Part shown: one piece after another, positions 22,788 to 29,669 of the stretch | How the letters are laid out: every line of letters begins with the position of its first letter | Numbering within the stretch: position 1 is the stretch's first letter | Virus record (IMG/VR): IMGVR_UViG_3300020457_000007 | Coordinates: 1 to 64,000 of that record | DNA length: 64,000 bases | Direction: 5' to 3' (one strand) | Source of the DNA: a virus | Notes under the pieces: model-generated | Seen by the model: the letters and a program-made list of their open reading frames with translations, nothing else | The model's database searches: none | Told to the model about the DNA's origin: nothing | Translations under genes and position numbers: made by a program

Positions 22788-23806
22788 CGACTATAGGTAG
22801 TCTTTTATCTCCTAACGTCGCATTAGCAGAAGGTGTTGGTGGTGTATCTGCTACTGCTAATCCTATAGCCAACTCTTCTGGCTCAGTGACCAACCAGGCA
22901 ATACAGGTTTTACAAGGTCCGTACGTAACTAACACCTACGGTGGAGGGGTATCTTGTCAAGGTACGACTCTCAATATGACACCTTATGTGCAGTTTGCAG
23001 ATTCAAGGAAAGATCCTTGGGAAGATTTTTATAACGAACCGCAATATAACCTAACAGATATAGATGGAAGAACAGTAAAACAAACCGTTACTGTTAAGAA
23101 CTATCCTTGGGAAACTTGGTATGATAATCGTACTAAGACAGATGGTACTAGATGGTTTGAAGATGGAGATGATATACAAATAGAAATAGATGTACCAGCT
23201 GGTGATGGAGTACCTGACATTGTAGCTGATGGTGGGGAAATGACCCCTACTTGGTTTAAACCAGTTAGAACAGATATGAGAGCGAATCAGAGTTTCAACG
23301 TAGGTATCTCTGCTACGCTTTCTATACCATTGAACAGAGGTATGCAACGTAAGTGTTCTGAAGCTGCAACAGCACAGATAGCATCTGTTCAACAGTTGAC
23401 TGCTAACAAGCGTTTAGACTTTGAATTAGCTAGACTTAAGAATTGTGGTGAACTCAAAAAAGCTGGTATAATGTTCCACCCTGCGTCTCCATACCACGCA
23501 GTATGTGCAGACGTTATGGTATCATCTCCTGGCAATAGAGTACTTCCACACGAACACGAAATACCACAACCTACTTGGACACAACCTTCTTCTGACCAAA
23601 CTTCAGAGGAGTCAAGTTCTTCTTCTCTCGATACTGATTTGTCCGAATCTCAGATTGAGTCGGATGGTACGGGGTCTTCCCAAGAAGTTTCTGAATCTTC
23701 GCAATCGTCTTCTTTATCACAGGCTTCACAACTTTCAATAACAGATCCGCAATGGGTTTTGCAAGTAGGGCAGACGTTGTTGCCACCGCAGCAATCGAAG
23801 CAGTAG
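22736..23806 (+). CDS. Secreted protein 3 of plus-strand operon, non-canonical start
   Basis: The frame carries a signal-peptide-like stretch (YIYAIATIGSLLSPNVALA/EG) and a conserved-looking exported domain (GVGGVSATANPIANSSGSVTN, then GPYVTNTYGGGVSCQG). A helical region near codons 190-250 follows, then a Ser/Glu/Gln-rich tail. No ATG, GTG or TTG lies between gene 2's interior and the signal peptide. The best local start is ATT at 22736, or a frameshift from gene 2. An ATG at 22478 would add a stretch that is just gene 2 read out of frame. The last 236 bases are antisense to the next gene. Cyanophages have similar proteins; function is unknown. Confidence 0.65.
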   Translation: MNHRKVSHRHNKYIYAIATIGSLLSPNVALAEGVGGVSATANPIANSSGSVTNQAIQVLQGPYVTNTYGGGVSCQGTTLNMTPYVQFADSRKDPWEDFYNEPQYNLTDIDGRTVKQTVTVKNYPWETWYDNRTKTDGTRWFEDGDDIQIEIDVPAGDGVPDIVADGGEMTPTWFKPVRTDMRANQSFNVGISATLSIPLNRGMQRKCSEAATAQIASVQQLTANKRLDFELARLKNCGELKKAGIMFHPASPYHAVCADVMVSSPGNRVLPHEHEIPQPTWTQPSSDQTSEESSSSSLDTDLSESQIESDGTGSSQEVSESSQSSSLSQASQLSITDPQWVLQVGQTLLPPQQSKQ

Positions 23807-24473
23807 TTGTTACTGTAGGTATAGATGGTAGAAATTGCTCTATTGTTGGAACAGGTTCCCATATGGTTTCACATATCTTACCATCAGGTGTCAGTTTATA
23901 TTCTTTAACTTTCTCTGTACCCTCCTGATTCAGGTCTCCAATGCGTCTTGCATTAATAGGAGGGCATTCTACCTCATCTTCTCCACCTCCTGTTGGAGGC
24001 GGTTCTGGAGTGTCTAGATCAGGAGCTGGTGGTGGATCACCTGTATCTACTCCACCTGCATCTGGTTCATCTTGCGTAATAGTTTGCCAAGTTAGTTCTC
24101 TATAATCATAGTCAGGTGGTTCATAATAAGGAGCACCTGCATCACACAATACTGTATTGCCTTTAGGGTCGTCATCGACCAGCATCTTATTTCTTGATCT
24201 CTGCTTTACATTCTCCTTGTGTACCTTTACACAACCAGGCATATTAACTATAGGAGTACCAGCTAGGACAGTTACAGGAACTGTTACTGGTATAGCTTGT
24301 GGTGGTTCTATTATCCACGCACGTGCATCAGCAATACCTCTAACACCTATACGATTAATTCCTGTCTCTTCTGCTTTGAGTGTCCCAATAAAACGAATTC
24401 CAGTACCGTTAACTTGAATGTTAGGGATACTGGAATTGCTTGTATTAGGAATAAATGGAATATTATTTTCCAC
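23571..24473 (-). CDS. Hypothetical Pro-rich protein with C-terminal hydrophobic/basic region (300 aa)
   Basis: The N-terminal third looks beta-rich (IQVNGTGIRFIGTLKAEETG; PPQAIPVTVPVTVLAGTP). A disordered Pro/Asp/Gly-rich linker runs from about residue 130 to 170. A hydrophobic Ala/Thr-rich segment covers about 218-240 (TTTASIAAVATTSALLAKPIADLLL), with a strongly basic tail (KKTIAKIQKLL...KKVVSK). It may be membrane-associated. It overlaps the following 88-aa gene by 11 bases at its start. The 3' 236 bases are convergent and antisense to secreted protein 3. No family is recognised. Confidence 0.7.
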   Translation of the reverse strand: MENNIPFIPNTSNSSIPNIQVNGTGIRFIGTLKAEETGINRIGVRGIADARAWIIEPPQAIPVTVPVTVLAGTPIVNMPGCVKVHKENVKQRSRNKMLVDDDPKGNTVLCDAGAPYYEPPDYDYRELTWQTITQDEPDAGGVDTGDPPPAPDLDTPEPPPTGGGEDEVECPPINARRIGDLNQEGTEKVKEYKLTPDGKICETIWEPVPTIEQFLPSIPTVTTTASIAAVATTSALLAKPIADLLLKVVKPVIKKTIAKIQKLLGKTPYHPTQSEIRTNQYREKKNLTPLKFGQKKVVSK

Positions 24474-24729
24474 TTTGAGGTATCACCTGTTTGTAATTTT
24501 GAGTTGGTGGTTTTATTCCTTTCACAGGACCACTGGTTGATGGCCAAGCATTCACTAATTGTAGATATACTTCTTCTCTAACTACCTGTCTGATTGCTTC
24601 TATCTTTTCAGATTCTCTCTTCTGAGGACCACCAGTTTGTTGGTCGATGAGATGATTCCCACCGACCGTAGCACCAGTACCTATAACTGCTGCTGCTGTT
24701 ACTCCTGTAGTTACTTTTTGGAAGTCCAT
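24463..24729 (-). CDS. Small membrane-associated protein (88 aa)
   Basis: Residues about 6-24 (VTTGVTAAAVIGTGATVGG) form a Gly/Ala-rich hydrophobic helix, followed by a charged helix and a Pro/Gln-rich tail. It shares its first base with the stop of the gene before it. Repeated small Gly/Ala helices in this and the two neighbouring proteins suggest a set acting in the same membrane. Function is unknown. Confidence 0.65.
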   Translation of the reverse strand: MDFQKVTTGVTAAAVIGTGATVGGNHLIDQQTGGPQKRESEKIEAIRQVVREEVYLQLVNAWPSTSGPVKGIKPPTQNYKQVIPQSGK

Positions 24730-24995
24730 TACCTTGGACCAAATGCTTGATCTGGTGAGGGGGAAGGAGCGAGATCAGGAGCACCTAGATTTCCGAAGTC
24801 AGGATCCATTGGCATCTTTGGTACTGCACCACCTAGTGCACCACCACCTGCACCACCAAGTACTGAACCAAGTGCCTTCTCTTTAATGTCTTCTATGATG
24901 GCATCCTTTTGAGAATAAAGATAAAAACCACCACCAACAACGGCACCAGATACAACGAAAGACGTAATAGCAAGTACATTAATAATTTTTTGCAT
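24729..24995 (-). CDS. Small membrane or exported protein (88 aa)
   Basis: An N-terminal hydrophobic helix (ALAITSFVVSGAVVGGGFYLY-like, residues about 7-27) could be an anchor or uncleaved signal. A GxxxG-rich stretch (GSVLGGAGGGALGGAVP) follows near residues 43-59, then a Pro-rich tail. It is driven by a CTAAATAG late promoter 21 bases upstream. GxxxG patterns favour helix packing in membranes, so oligomerisation is plausible but unproven. Confidence 0.65.
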   Translation of the reverse strand: MQKIINVLAITSFVVSGAVVGGGFYLYSQKDAIIEDIKEKALGSVLGGAGGGALGGAVPKMPMDPDFGNLGAPDLAPSPSPDQAFGPR

Positions 24996-25016
24996 AATAA
25001 ATTTTAATACTCTGAT

Positions 25017-25024
25017 CTATTTAG
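25017..25024 (-). promoter_or_regulatory. Late promoter for small membrane genes (CTAAATAG)
   Basis: Minus-strand CTAAATAG immediately follows the stop of the 206-aa gene and ends 21 bases before the ATG at 24995. Confidence 0.6.
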
Positions 25025-25645
25025 CTACTCTTCACAAGCGTCTGCAAAATCAGCAGCCATATTGCCACCGAGTTCAGCACCTTGGTTTCCACCAAACATT
25101 GCTACCCAACCAGCAGCCAACCATCCTACGAATGGTATACCTGATACAGCAGGTGCAGCAGCTGCTCCAACGCTAGTGCCTACAAGTCTTCCTGTTTGTT
25201 CTCCACCACCTACTGCCTTTATACAGGCTTCAGTTTTAGCAGTTACATTTCCATCTGCATCTGACTTACCTCCTGTAACAGCTAATGCAGCAGGGTCGAT
25301 CCAAGCACTCCGTGTGGATACAGGTCCACCGTGATGGAACGCACCGTCCATTGTGTACTGTGAAACTACTTTCTTATTCTCATTAGCGAGTCCAAGGAAC
25401 CCACCTTTCTCTTTAATTAATTCCTCTCTCCACATCACCTTAGGATCGTTAGCACGATATGCTACCTTATATCCTTCTTCGTTTGCTTCTATGTGGTAAG
25501 AAGAATAAGGTCCACTAGGTAAATTGAAATCAGGTAACTTACTATTATTTTTAGTAGAGAGCATTCCAATCATACCTATATGACTAATGCCTAGGAGACC
25601 GCCAGCTCCCAAAGCAAACCATTTTGTCCAGTTAATTTTTTCCAT
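25025..25645 (-). CDS. Membrane-anchored hypothetical protein (206 aa)
   Basis: An N-terminal hydrophobic segment (WFALGAGGLLGISHIGMIGML, about residues 8-28) is followed by a soluble region with strands. A Gly/Ala-rich hydrophobic C-terminal stretch covers about residues 150-200 (GTSVGAAAAPAVSGIPFVGWLAAGWVAMFGG), resembling glycine-zipper membrane domains. Two Cys are present (near residues 140 and 203). Its place next to another membrane protein and gp16 suggests a late membrane function. Glycine zippers occur in some toxins and lysis proteins, but no such identity is proven here. Confidence 0.7.
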   Translation of the reverse strand: MEKINWTKWFALGAGGLLGISHIGMIGMLSTKNNSKLPDFNLPSGPYSSYHIEANEEGYKVAYRANDPKVMWREELIKEKGGFLGLANENKKVVSQYTMDGAFHHGGPVSTRSAWIDPAALAVTGGKSDADGNVTAKTEACIKAVGGGEQTGRLVGTSVGAAAAPAVSGIPFVGWLAAGWVAMFGGNQGAELGGNMAADFADACEE

Positions 25646-25660
25646 AATAACCTCAAAGTG

Positions 25661-26068
25661 TTATAACGTATATTTTTTGTCTGCGTCTTTAGGTGACTCA
25701 GCAATAATTTTTAATGGTGCTTGTTCTATAACAATAGTTTGTGTAGGACCGCCATTCTTTCCTACTCCATTACCATTGCCATTACCATTCATTTTCATTG
25801 TACCATCACCTTTCTTACTAGCTGTCTGAATTCCGAAGCTAGCTAGCACCCCAGTAAATACTGAAGCTATGAAAGTTGGGTCAATTTTTTGTTGCGGAAC
25901 TCCAGGAATTGCAACGTAATTTAAAGTCAATATACCCCCAGACCACACTAGTACACCCAATCTCACGAAAGTGGAGATTATGGCAGCCTGTTCATCTTCA
26001 TCTGGTAGTATCTTGTCTTTTAGTTTCTGAAGTGGCCCTTTTGTGTCCACTTTTTTATCATCAGCCAT
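25661..26068 (-). CDS. Two-helix membrane protein next to gp16, holin-like candidate (135 aa)
   Basis: A charged N-terminus (DDKKVDTKGPLQKLKDKILPDEDEQ) is followed by two hydrophobic segments, about residues 29-52 and 64-82 (IISTFVRLGVLVWSGGILTLNYVA; FIASVFTGVLASFGI). A Gly/Asn/Lys tail comes next, with an (NG) repeat near residue 92, and then a further strand. Two-helix size and topology fit a class II holin, though many cyanophages carry such proteins without proof. It starts within the last 8 bases of gp16, so it is coupled to the terminase small subunit. Confidence 0.7.
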   Translation of the reverse strand: MADDKKVDTKGPLQKLKDKILPDEDEQAAIISTFVRLGVLVWSGGILTLNYVAIPGVPQQKIDPTFIASVFTGVLASFGIQTASKKGDGTMKMNGNGNGNGVGKNGGPTQTIVIEQAPLKIIAESPKDADKKYTL

Positions 26069-26468
26069 CGGTAGTTTCCTCTACTTTTTTTAACATTTTT
26101 GCTAGTTCAGCAGTGCTACCAACAAACATAGTGTTGTTGACAGTAGACGGACCTTTTGATGGCCCTTCTTCTTTGACTTCTTTAGTCTCTTTTTGTAACT
26201 TCATCAACTTGTCAGTTGTATCCGCTACGTTCTTAATCATCAAGGCTGCTACTTCATATGCTCTCGGATGATCCGATGATGCTGCAACATCAAGAATACC
26301 GTTAAGTGCTTCTTGACCTTTATCGATTAGATTATATAGCTGACCACGTGTGTATTCGTAGTCTTGAGTGACATCTTCTTTCACTTCACGTTGAGGTTTT
26401 GCAATAACGTCTACCGTCTCCTCAGGGAGATTTAAGATGTCTTGCATATTATCATCTAGTTTGCTCAT
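26061..26468 (-). CDS. 16: gp16 small terminase subunit
   Basis: 135 aa (T4 gp16 is 164 aa). An acidic N-terminus 'LDDNMQDILNLP' comes first, then a helix-turn-helix-like middle (YEYTRGQLYNLIDKGQEALNGILDVAASSDHPRAYEVAALMIKNVADTTDKLMKLQ), with a C-terminal 'NNTMFVGSTAELAKMLKK'. This is the cyanophage gp16 pattern. The ring-forming subunit selects DNA and stimulates gp17. It follows gp15 with an ATGA overlap, the T4 order, but is separated from gp17 by the accessory island. Confidence 0.88.
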   Translation of the reverse strand: MSKLDDNMQDILNLPEETVDVIAKPQREVKEDVTQDYEYTRGQLYNLIDKGQEALNGILDVAASSDHPRAYEVAALMIKNVADTTDKLMKLQKETKEVKEEGPSKGPSTVNNTMFVGSTAELAKMLKKVEETTDG

Positions 26469-27259
26469 AACATTTCAAATCCTTCGTTGAAACCGAAGTT
26501 GTCATCTGGTTGTACAAGAGCATCATCTAATGCATCGATGTTACCATCAGCATTCTTATCCTCCAGTGCCTTAGGAGTATAAGTGAGTCTTGTATCCTTA
26601 CGTCTAGATGTATCACCCAACGTACCAATTTCTGCAATAGACTTCTTGATAACACCAATATTGGTAACAGGACCATAGAGGTATGTCTTGACAGTAAACT
26701 GCATACGATACTCTAAGTAACGACGGTTAAGAAAACTACCGTCATAGGTATCAGTATAATCAACACTGTTGAGAACAACTGGACAATCCTTTATCTCATC
26801 CATATCAGGAATCATCTTGATGGGAAGGTTAAAGGATGGTTGGAAGTAAGGTAAGATCTGTTCTAAGATACCAAGACCATCGTCTTGTGACTTAGCTAGT
26901 ATACCTAATTCAAAACCTATATTGTAAGGTACTGGCATATACTGTGAACGTACGCCACCAGTAGCGTCGTCTGTCTTCTTATAGACAGAAACAGGACTAG
27001 TCTTCCTTTGAGGATCATAGCTATAACTATTCATCTCAAAGTATATTCTTGGCAGAGTGATCTGCACTTGCTTATTGATATCACTTAGATCTTCTAGTCT
27101 TGCGAGAAACTTATCTCTAGGACCATAAGCTAAGGGTACCTTTTCACGCACTTGCTCAACACCATTCTCATCGAAGTCACGTAGTTCGATATTATTAAAA
27201 ATAGTACCGAATGCTATGACAGTTCTACGAATAGTACCGTTATAAAAATACTGCAACAT
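26465..27259 (-). CDS. 15: gp15 tail sheath stabiliser
   Basis: 264 aa (T4 gp15 is 272 aa). 'YFYNGTIRRTVIAFGTIFNNIEL' at the N-terminus and 'LPRIYFEMNSYSYDPQRKT' near residues 71-89 match the gp15 family closely. Gp15 caps the finished sheath and tube and joins the tail to the neck (gp13/gp14). It lies between gp14 and gp16 with overlaps of 1 and 4 bases, so the neck and packaging genes are coupled. Confidence 0.95.
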   Translation of the reverse strand: MLQYFYNGTIRRTVIAFGTIFNNIELRDFDENGVEQVREKVPLAYGPRDKFLARLEDLSDINKQVQITLPRIYFEMNSYSYDPQRKTSPVSVYKKTDDATGGVRSQYMPVPYNIGFELGILAKSQDDGLGILEQILPYFQPSFNLPIKMIPDMDEIKDCPVVLNSVDYTDTYDGSFLNRRYLEYRMQFTVKTYLYGPVTNIGVIKKSIAEIGTLGDTSRRKDTRLTYTPKALEDKNADGNIDALDDALVQPDDNFGFNEGFEML

Positions 27260-28122
27260 TAGAAGCTACCTGTCTTATTTCCAATTTCGCCAAATGGATT
27301 TCTTTCAGAGAAGTCAAGGACATCATCTGCTTTGAATTCTATTACGGCGTTATCATCGTATTGAACACTCTCGACCGTGATCGTAGTGAATGACTGGATC
27401 TCTCCAGTTCCATTTGGACCTGTGACTGTTTCTCCTTCTTGGAAACCACCTGTAGGATAAACTACAACGAGTTTACCTGTAGCAGCATCAAAGGAAACTA
27501 CAGTACCTGCACCACCGCCACTAGAAGTAAAGTCCTCACCCTCTGCAAATGTACCTGTGACATTAGTCAAGGTAATTGGGAAGGTATATGCTTCACGTTC
27601 TAACTGATCGACTGCTGCATCACCAGTATCAAAGATCGTGTTACCACGCTCCATAATCTCTGTGGTGATCGTATAGAAATATACTTTGCCTAGCTGGAAG
27701 AAAGGCATTTCTTTTTCTACAAACTTGATCTCATAGTTATCACCTGTTAAGGGATAATGTATGATATCTCCTTCATTAGGTCTGTCTGGGAGGGATGGAT
27801 TTGCTGCGTCTACTTCTTCCCACCGATTAACTGAAACAATAAATGTTGCTTCATCAGTGACTCGTAGACCAAACTTGGTTGCAAGTTCAGCACCAACACC
27901 ACCGAATCCTTCTACGTTTTGTAGAAGCATTTCCACTGTGTATATAGTTGTAAACTTTGATAAAGTGACATCATTCATCACTTGATCTTGAACCATTATA
28001 CGAGGGATGTACTTGACATCACTACCAAATAGTTTAATCTGTTCGTCAACTAGGTCTTGAATAAGACCTTGTTCACCAGTAGTACCACCGTGTAAGGCAG
28101 GGAAGTAGGTGCTAGTAGGCAT
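27259..28122 (-). CDS. 14: gp14 neck protein
   Basis: 287 aa (T4 gp14 is 256 aa). The N-terminal two thirds match the neck family (EQGLIQDLVDEQIKLFG, VKYIPRIMV, FEK-like 'VEKEMPFFQLGKVYFYTITTEI'). Residues about 185-245 are an inserted Gly-rich beta module (F-EGEDFTSSGGGAGTVVSF ... FQEGETVTGPNGTGE) that also appears in other virion proteins here. With gp13, gp14 forms the head-tail connector. Confidence 0.92.
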   Translation of the reverse strand: MPTSTYFPALHGGTTGEQGLIQDLVDEQIKLFGSDVKYIPRIMVQDQVMNDVTLSKFTTIYTVEMLLQNVEGFGGVGAELATKFGLRVTDEATFIVSVNRWEEVDAANPSLPDRPNEGDIIHYPLTGDNYEIKFVEKEMPFFQLGKVYFYTITTEIMERGNTIFDTGDAAVDQLEREAYTFPITLTNVTGTFAEGEDFTSSGGGAGTVVSFDAATGKLVVVYPTGGFQEGETVTGPNGTGEIQSFTTITVESVQYDDNAVIEFKADDVLDFSERNPFGEIGNKTGSF

Positions 28123-28931
28123 TATCCAATAAGGTCAAGGGGTGGAATAGCATAGGTTGAAAGTATTTGACTCTCAATCTTTTCTAGTTCCAGAACTGCC
28201 TCTGAATATATTTTCTCACCGTTGAGGGTGACTCCACCAGGCAATTGAATGTTCTGATACTTAGTTAAGTTGATACCCCATTGCTTCTTAATAAGAGCAG
28301 TGAGATACTTCTTCATAAAGGGATCATTGTTCATATCAGTATATGTTGTAGGATCTAATGCCCTATAACATTCGATGATAACGAACTCGCCTTCTTTCAT
28401 ATCCTCAGCAGCAGTGTCGAGATAAAGTCTGTCTTGTCTCTGGTTGAATCTGAACTGAATAAATGTTCCATTATTCAATACAAAATCAAGAGTCTCAAGA
28501 TAGCTCTTGGTCATATAGTAGTTAAGAATATCAACTGCACCAAAATGATATAAGTCATTAAGGAAGATCTGATACTCAATACCAAATAGGTTTCCTCTTA
28601 TACCACTAGACTTGATACCAAATATACGACTAATACCATATACGTGTTCAGGAACTAGGATATAATTATCTCTTTCTGTCCACTCGGTTGAACTACCAGC
28701 TACCGTAGTAGTCTGGTTCTGAGTTTTAAAGCGTGTAACATCAGCAGCAGTAACCTCGTGCTTAAGAAGCATCTTCTCAGCACCGTTGTAAGTCCACTCA
28801 GAGAACTTCTGGAAAGCGTCATCCGTCAGATCATCTATCTGCTCTTGAGCTACGTTAATTTGCAGTACAGGTTCCCCTAACTGCCTCTTACAGTATGCTT
28901 GTAATTCTGCTCTCGTACTAGGTTTTGCCAT
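28122..28931 (-). CDS. 13: gp13 neck protein
   Basis: 269 aa (T4 gp13 is 309 aa). 'YCKRQLGEPVLQINVAQEQIDDLTDDAFQKFSEW' near residues 13-46 and 'MTKSYLETLDFVLN' near 142-155 are the family core. Dodecameric rings of gp13 sit under the portal and bind gp14. A CTAAATAG late promoter 22 bases upstream starts the gp13-14-15-16 transcript. Confidence 0.94.
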   Translation of the reverse strand: MAKPSTRAELQAYCKRQLGEPVLQINVAQEQIDDLTDDAFQKFSEWTYNGAEKMLLKHEVTAADVTRFKTQNQTTTVAGSSTEWTERDNYILVPEHVYGISRIFGIKSSGIRGNLFGIEYQIFLNDLYHFGAVDILNYYMTKSYLETLDFVLNNGTFIQFRFNQRQDRLYLDTAAEDMKEGEFVIIECYRALDPTTYTDMNNDPFMKKYLTALIKKQWGINLTKYQNIQLPGGVTLNGEKIYSEAVLELEKIESQILSTYAIPPLDLIG

Positions 28932-28953
28932 TACACAATATTACCCTTCCTTT

Positions 28954-28961
28954 CTATTTAG
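28954..28961 (-). promoter_or_regulatory. Late promoter for gp13-gp16 (CTAAATAG)
   Basis: Minus-strand CTAAATAG, 22 bases before the gp13 ATG. The TAA within it is the stop codon of the ParB-like gene (28958-28960). Confidence 0.6.
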
Positions 28962-29392
28962 ACAGATATGAAATGTCGCTTTAATACACTAAAAGGTATG
29001 AAGTAAAATTGACCTTCTGTTAGACCCATAGAAATCATCTTGGCCATACGATGCTTACCATCTAAGAGTCTGTACTTGTCGTTATATGGATTTGATATAT
29101 CTGATATAATTCCTGGGTACAATTCAGGATCCTTACGTGCCCCAAAGCAACAAGGGCAATTATCAAAGGACTGGTGAGGATATAGATGCTTTCCTTTCCA
29201 AGCAATGTCCTCAAATTGAACTGTGATTAAATTCTCATCTATTAGATATGGTAAACAAGATTCTATAGGTATGTCAACAGCAGAAAAAGGGAACTCCTTA
29301 CGGAATCCCCAATCTCCAAATGATCTTACCTCGTATGCAGTCTTCTTATACCAAGGGTGGTGATACCACTTAGCTTTCGTTGAGGAGTTCAC
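28958..29392 (-). CDS. ParB/sulfiredoxin-fold-like protein (144 aa)
   Basis: The C-terminal half contains 'ISNPYNDKYRLLDGKHRMAKMISMG' near residues 105-130. This corresponds to the ParB/Srx signature (nP ... y.llDGhHR..a....G). A CPCC motif lies near residue 78. The N-terminal third has many aromatic and His residues (KWYHHPWYKK). ParB-fold proteins include nucleases, CTPases and kinases, and I cannot say which applies. It is an unusual gene in a fibre-neck cluster. It overlaps the preceding coiled-coil gene by 23 bases. Confidence 0.75.
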   Translation of the reverse strand: MNSSTKAKWYHHPWYKKTAYEVRSFGDWGFRKEFPFSAVDIPIESCLPYLIDENLITVQFEDIAWKGKHLYPHQSFDNCPCCFGARKDPELYPGIISDISNPYNDKYRLLDGKHRMAKMISMGLTEGQFYFIPFSVLKRHFISV

Positions 29393-29594
29393 GCTCTGGT
29401 GCCTCTTCCTCAGTTGTAGATACAGGTGCAGATTGATCTTGTAGAATGTTTAGACCCTCTACAGCACCTTGAAGTTTGAGGTATCGTTCTTTTGCAACGG
29501 ATAGTTTTTGTTCATACTCAGAGATCTCCTTCATAAGATCTTTCATTTGAGTCGAGAAGTTTAGAATTAATTCTGAAGTTTTGTCAGTAGTCAT
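29370..29594 (-). CDS. Small coiled-coil protein (74 aa)
   Basis: The start is ATG 29594. A Met codon 15 codons upstream (29639) lies in a terminator hairpin and is rejected. Residues about 5-50 form a heptad-like helix (ELILNFSTQMKDLMKEISEYEQKLSVAKERYLKLQ-like region). The C-terminus is acidic. It may be a fibre chaperone or scaffold by size and position, but this is not demonstrated. Confidence 0.65.
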   Translation of the reverse strand: MTTDKTSELILNFSTQMKDLMKEISEYEQKLSVAKERYLKLQGAVEGLNILQDQSAPVSTTEEEAPERELLNES

Positions 29595-29611
29595 TTTTAT
29601 TGGTTGAAAAT

Positions 29612-29637
29612 AAAAAGGAGGGTTGTTATAACCCTCC
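29612..29637 (-). terminator. Rho-independent terminator between the 1792-aa gene and the coiled-coil gene
   Basis: Perfect 8-bp stem GGAGGGTT/AACCCTCC (29617-29624 and 29630-29637) with a GTTAT loop, followed on the minus strand by TTTTT (29612-29616). It lies 33 bases past the stop of the 1792-aa gene. The same stem is used at 1351-1371. Confidence 0.85.
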
Positions 29638-29649
29638 AATTATATGCGA

Positions 29650-29657
29650 TATTTATC
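29650..29657 (-). promoter_or_regulatory. Possible late promoter (GATAAATA) upstream of a terminator hairpin
   Basis: Minus-strand GATAAATA within CGATAAATATCG. It is upstream of the terminator at 29612-29637, so a transcript from it would begin with the hairpin. It may serve the coiled-coil and ParB-like genes if read-through occurs. Confidence 0.4.
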
Positions 29658-29669
29658 GAAGTGTCAAGG

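Noticed and set aside
21792-23806. Identification of the secreted operon as a curli (CsgA/CsgG) system
   Set aside because: Signal peptides and Ser/Thr/Gly-rich composition recall curli proteins, but I see neither curlin repeats nor a recognisable CsgG domain, so no such name was given.
24463-26068. Naming one of the small membrane proteins as the holin
   Set aside because: Several have suitable size and hydrophobicity and no endolysin or spanin partner is present to anchor the assignment.
29595-29639. ATG at 29639 as start of the coiled-coil gene
   Set aside because: The added residues translate a perfect terminator hairpin with a U-tract; ATG 29594 begins the helical protein.
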